Source: an uncultured Pyrinomonas sp.
GTDB taxonomy: Bacteria > Acidobacteriota > Blastocatellia > Pyrinomonadales > Pyrinomonadaceae
Length of the DNA: 6,112 nucleotides
Assembly (NCBI GenBank): GCA_937135995.1
Contig: CAKZOF010000591.1
Location: 1-6,112 of the forward strand
Reading direction: 5' to 3'
Shown here: positions 5,093 to 6,112 of the stretch, piece by piece
Layout of the letters: every line of letters starts with the position of its first letter
Position numbering within the stretch: position 1 is the stretch's first letter
Position numbers and translations under genes: made by a program
Notes under the pieces: generated by a model
Seen by the model: the letters and a program-made list of their open reading frames with translations, nothing else
The model's database searches: none
What the model was told of the DNA's origin: nothing

Positions 5093-6112
5093 ATGCGCAT
5101 CTGGATCGATCTTGCTAACTCGCCCCACGTGCCGCTTTTTCGCGCGCTCAGCGCGGAGTTCATCGCGCGCGGCCACGAGGTGATCTTCACGGCGCGCCGC
5201 TTTGCGCAAACGGTCGAGATGGCCGAAGCCTGCGGCCTCGGGGCGACGGTGATCGGTGAGCACGGCGGGAAGAAGCTCGCCGGCAAGGGGAGCAATCTTC
5301 TTTGGCGTGCATGGGAACTGGCGAGATGGGCGCGCGGACGGCGGATCGATCTCGCCGTCGGGCACAACTCCTATGCGCAAATCGTCGCGGCGCGCGCGCT
5401 CGGCATCAGGTGCGCGACGATGATGGATTACGAACATCAACCGGCCAACCATCTGGCCTTCCGGCTGGCCCACCGCGTGATCGTTCCGGCCGCTTTCCCT
5501 TGCGCAGCGTTGCGCCGTTGTGGCGCGTCGCCCGAGAAGGTGCGCCACTACTGCGGGATCAAAGAGGACGTCTATCTAGCCGATTGGGAGCCGAATCCGC
5601 GCTTCGCCGACGAACTGCAGCGCGCGTTCGGGATCGCACCGCACGAAATCCTCGTCGTCGCGCGCCCTCCGGCGCGCGACGCGCTCTACCATCGTTTCGA
5701 AAACGCGCTCTTCGACGCTCTTCTCGCAGAACTCGGCGCGCGCAAGCAAGTTCGAGTCATCCTGATCGCGCGCACAGCGGAACAACGTGCAGTGTATGCC
5801 AGACGCTTTTCGCCGAGCAACATCATCGTCGTCGAACGCGCGCTCGATGGCCTCAATCTCATCGCGGCCGCCGATCTAGTCATCAGCGCCGGCGGGACGA
5901 TGAACCGCGAAGCGGCGGCGCTCGGCGTTCCGGCGCTGAGCGTCTATGCCGGGCGCTGGGCCGCCGTGGACGATTTCCTGATGCGCGAAGGAAGATTGCA
6001 ACGCATCTCGACGCGCGCTGAGATTGAAAATCTTTCGCTCCGCAAGCGTTCGGCGGCGGCGCCGCCGCGACGTTGCCGCGAGGTGCGCGCCCAAGTTGTG
6101 GAGTTGGTATTG
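5093..6112 (+). CDS. DUF354 family GT-B-like protein, 3' end outside window
   Basis: The frame runs from the ATG at 5093 to the window edge without a stop, showing 340 residues. DUF354 proteins are about this long, so only a few residues are likely missing. The N-terminus MRIWIDLANSPHVPLF (1-16) is the family's hallmark Rossmann start. Further family segments are MDYEHQPANHLAF (111-123), GIKEDVYLADWEPN (155-168), VVARPPARDALYH (188-200) and SAGGTMNREAAALGVP (265-280). The last is a glycine-rich loop placed like the nucleotide-sugar site of GT-B enzymes such as MurG and UDP-GlcNAc 2-epimerase. Some DUF354 proteins are encoded near polysaccharide genes; a glycosyl transfer or sugar-epimerising role is inferred, not shown. 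It probably acts in the cytoplasm on an activated sugar or lipid-linked acceptor. It follows the toroid gene by 44 bases with no visible promoter or ribosome site, consistent with one operon. Confidence 0.85.
   Translation, partial: MRIWIDLANSPHVPLFRALSAEFIARGHEVIFTARRFAQTVEMAEACGLGATVIGEHGGKKLAGKGSNLLWRAWELARWARGRRIDLAVGHNSYAQIVAARALGIRCATMMDYEHQPANHLAFRLAHRVIVPAAFPCAALRRCGASPEKVRHYCGIKEDVYLADWEPNPRFADELQRAFGIAPHEILVVARPPARDALYHRFENALFDALLAELGARKQVRVILIARTAEQRAVYARRFSPSNIIVVERALDGLNLIAAADLVISAGGTMNREAAALGVPALSVYAGRWAAVDDFLMREGRLQRISTRAEIENLSLRKRSAAAPPRRCREVRAQVVELVL
6053..6068. repeat. 16-base perfect palindrome inside the DUF354 gene
   Basis: GCGGCGGCGCCGCCGC is fully self-complementary and encodes part of an AAAPP stretch near residues 321-325. 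It is likely the by-product of a GCG/GCC-rich codon run rather than a site. Confidence 0.4.

Noticed and set aside
5302..6021. A 239-residue plus-strand frame inside the DUF354 gene
   Set aside because: It is out of frame with the DUF354 motifs and consists mostly of Arg/Ser/Ala, typical of a shifted GC-rich frame.

Overview
The window is 6.1 kb of GC-rich, gene-dense bacterial chromosome. The best clue to its origin is the gene at 2543-3547. It is a secreted von Willebrand factor A (VWFA) protein of the type catalogued as 'VWFA-related acidobacterial domain', a family strongly expanded in Acidobacteriota. With the tandem DUF3108 protein and a DUF354 glycosyltransferase-like protein, this suggests Acidobacteriota, perhaps class Blastocatellia. 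That placement is inference from families and composition, because there is no rRNA or marker gene here. No mobile element, tRNA, rRNA or CRISPR array was found.

Layout: (1) 1-915 (+), the 3' part of an exported-type protein with the end of one DUF3108 domain, a Pro-rich linker and a second complete DUF3108 domain. It ends in a hairpin. (2) 1058-1468 (-), a small membrane protein with a zinc ribbon before one transmembrane helix and a Cys/His module after it. It converges on gene 1. (3) A divergent intergenic region, 1469-1704, with a clear sigma70-type promoter embedded in two nested inverted repeats. It drives (4) 1705-2235 (+), an unrecognised 176-aa protein with four N-terminal cysteines and a basic tail. 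(5) 2236-2542, 307 bases without a gene, carrying a stem and a promoter for (6) 2543-3547 (+), the VWFA protein. (7) 3729-5048 (+), a predicted alpha/alpha-toroid enzyme. (8) 5093-6112 (+), a DUF354 GT-B-like protein cut by the window edge but almost complete. Genes 7 and 8 are 44 bases apart and probably form an operon for cell-surface glycan or glycoconjugate synthesis. The other genes look like independent transcription units.

The most unusual observation is a pattern repeated at two unrelated genes. The last 30-37 bases of the gene at 1058-1468 (-) and of the VWFA gene are each present a second time, 71 and 76 bases further downstream, at about 87-89% identity and out of frame. These '3'-end echoes' could be remnants of decayed tandem paralogues, scars of integration at gene ends, or the product of a local duplication process. 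No complete new system is evident. The other observations worth a check are the operator-like promoter at 1631-1684, the tandem DUF3108 architecture, the protein with Cys modules on both sides of a membrane helix, and the toroid/DUF354 pair.
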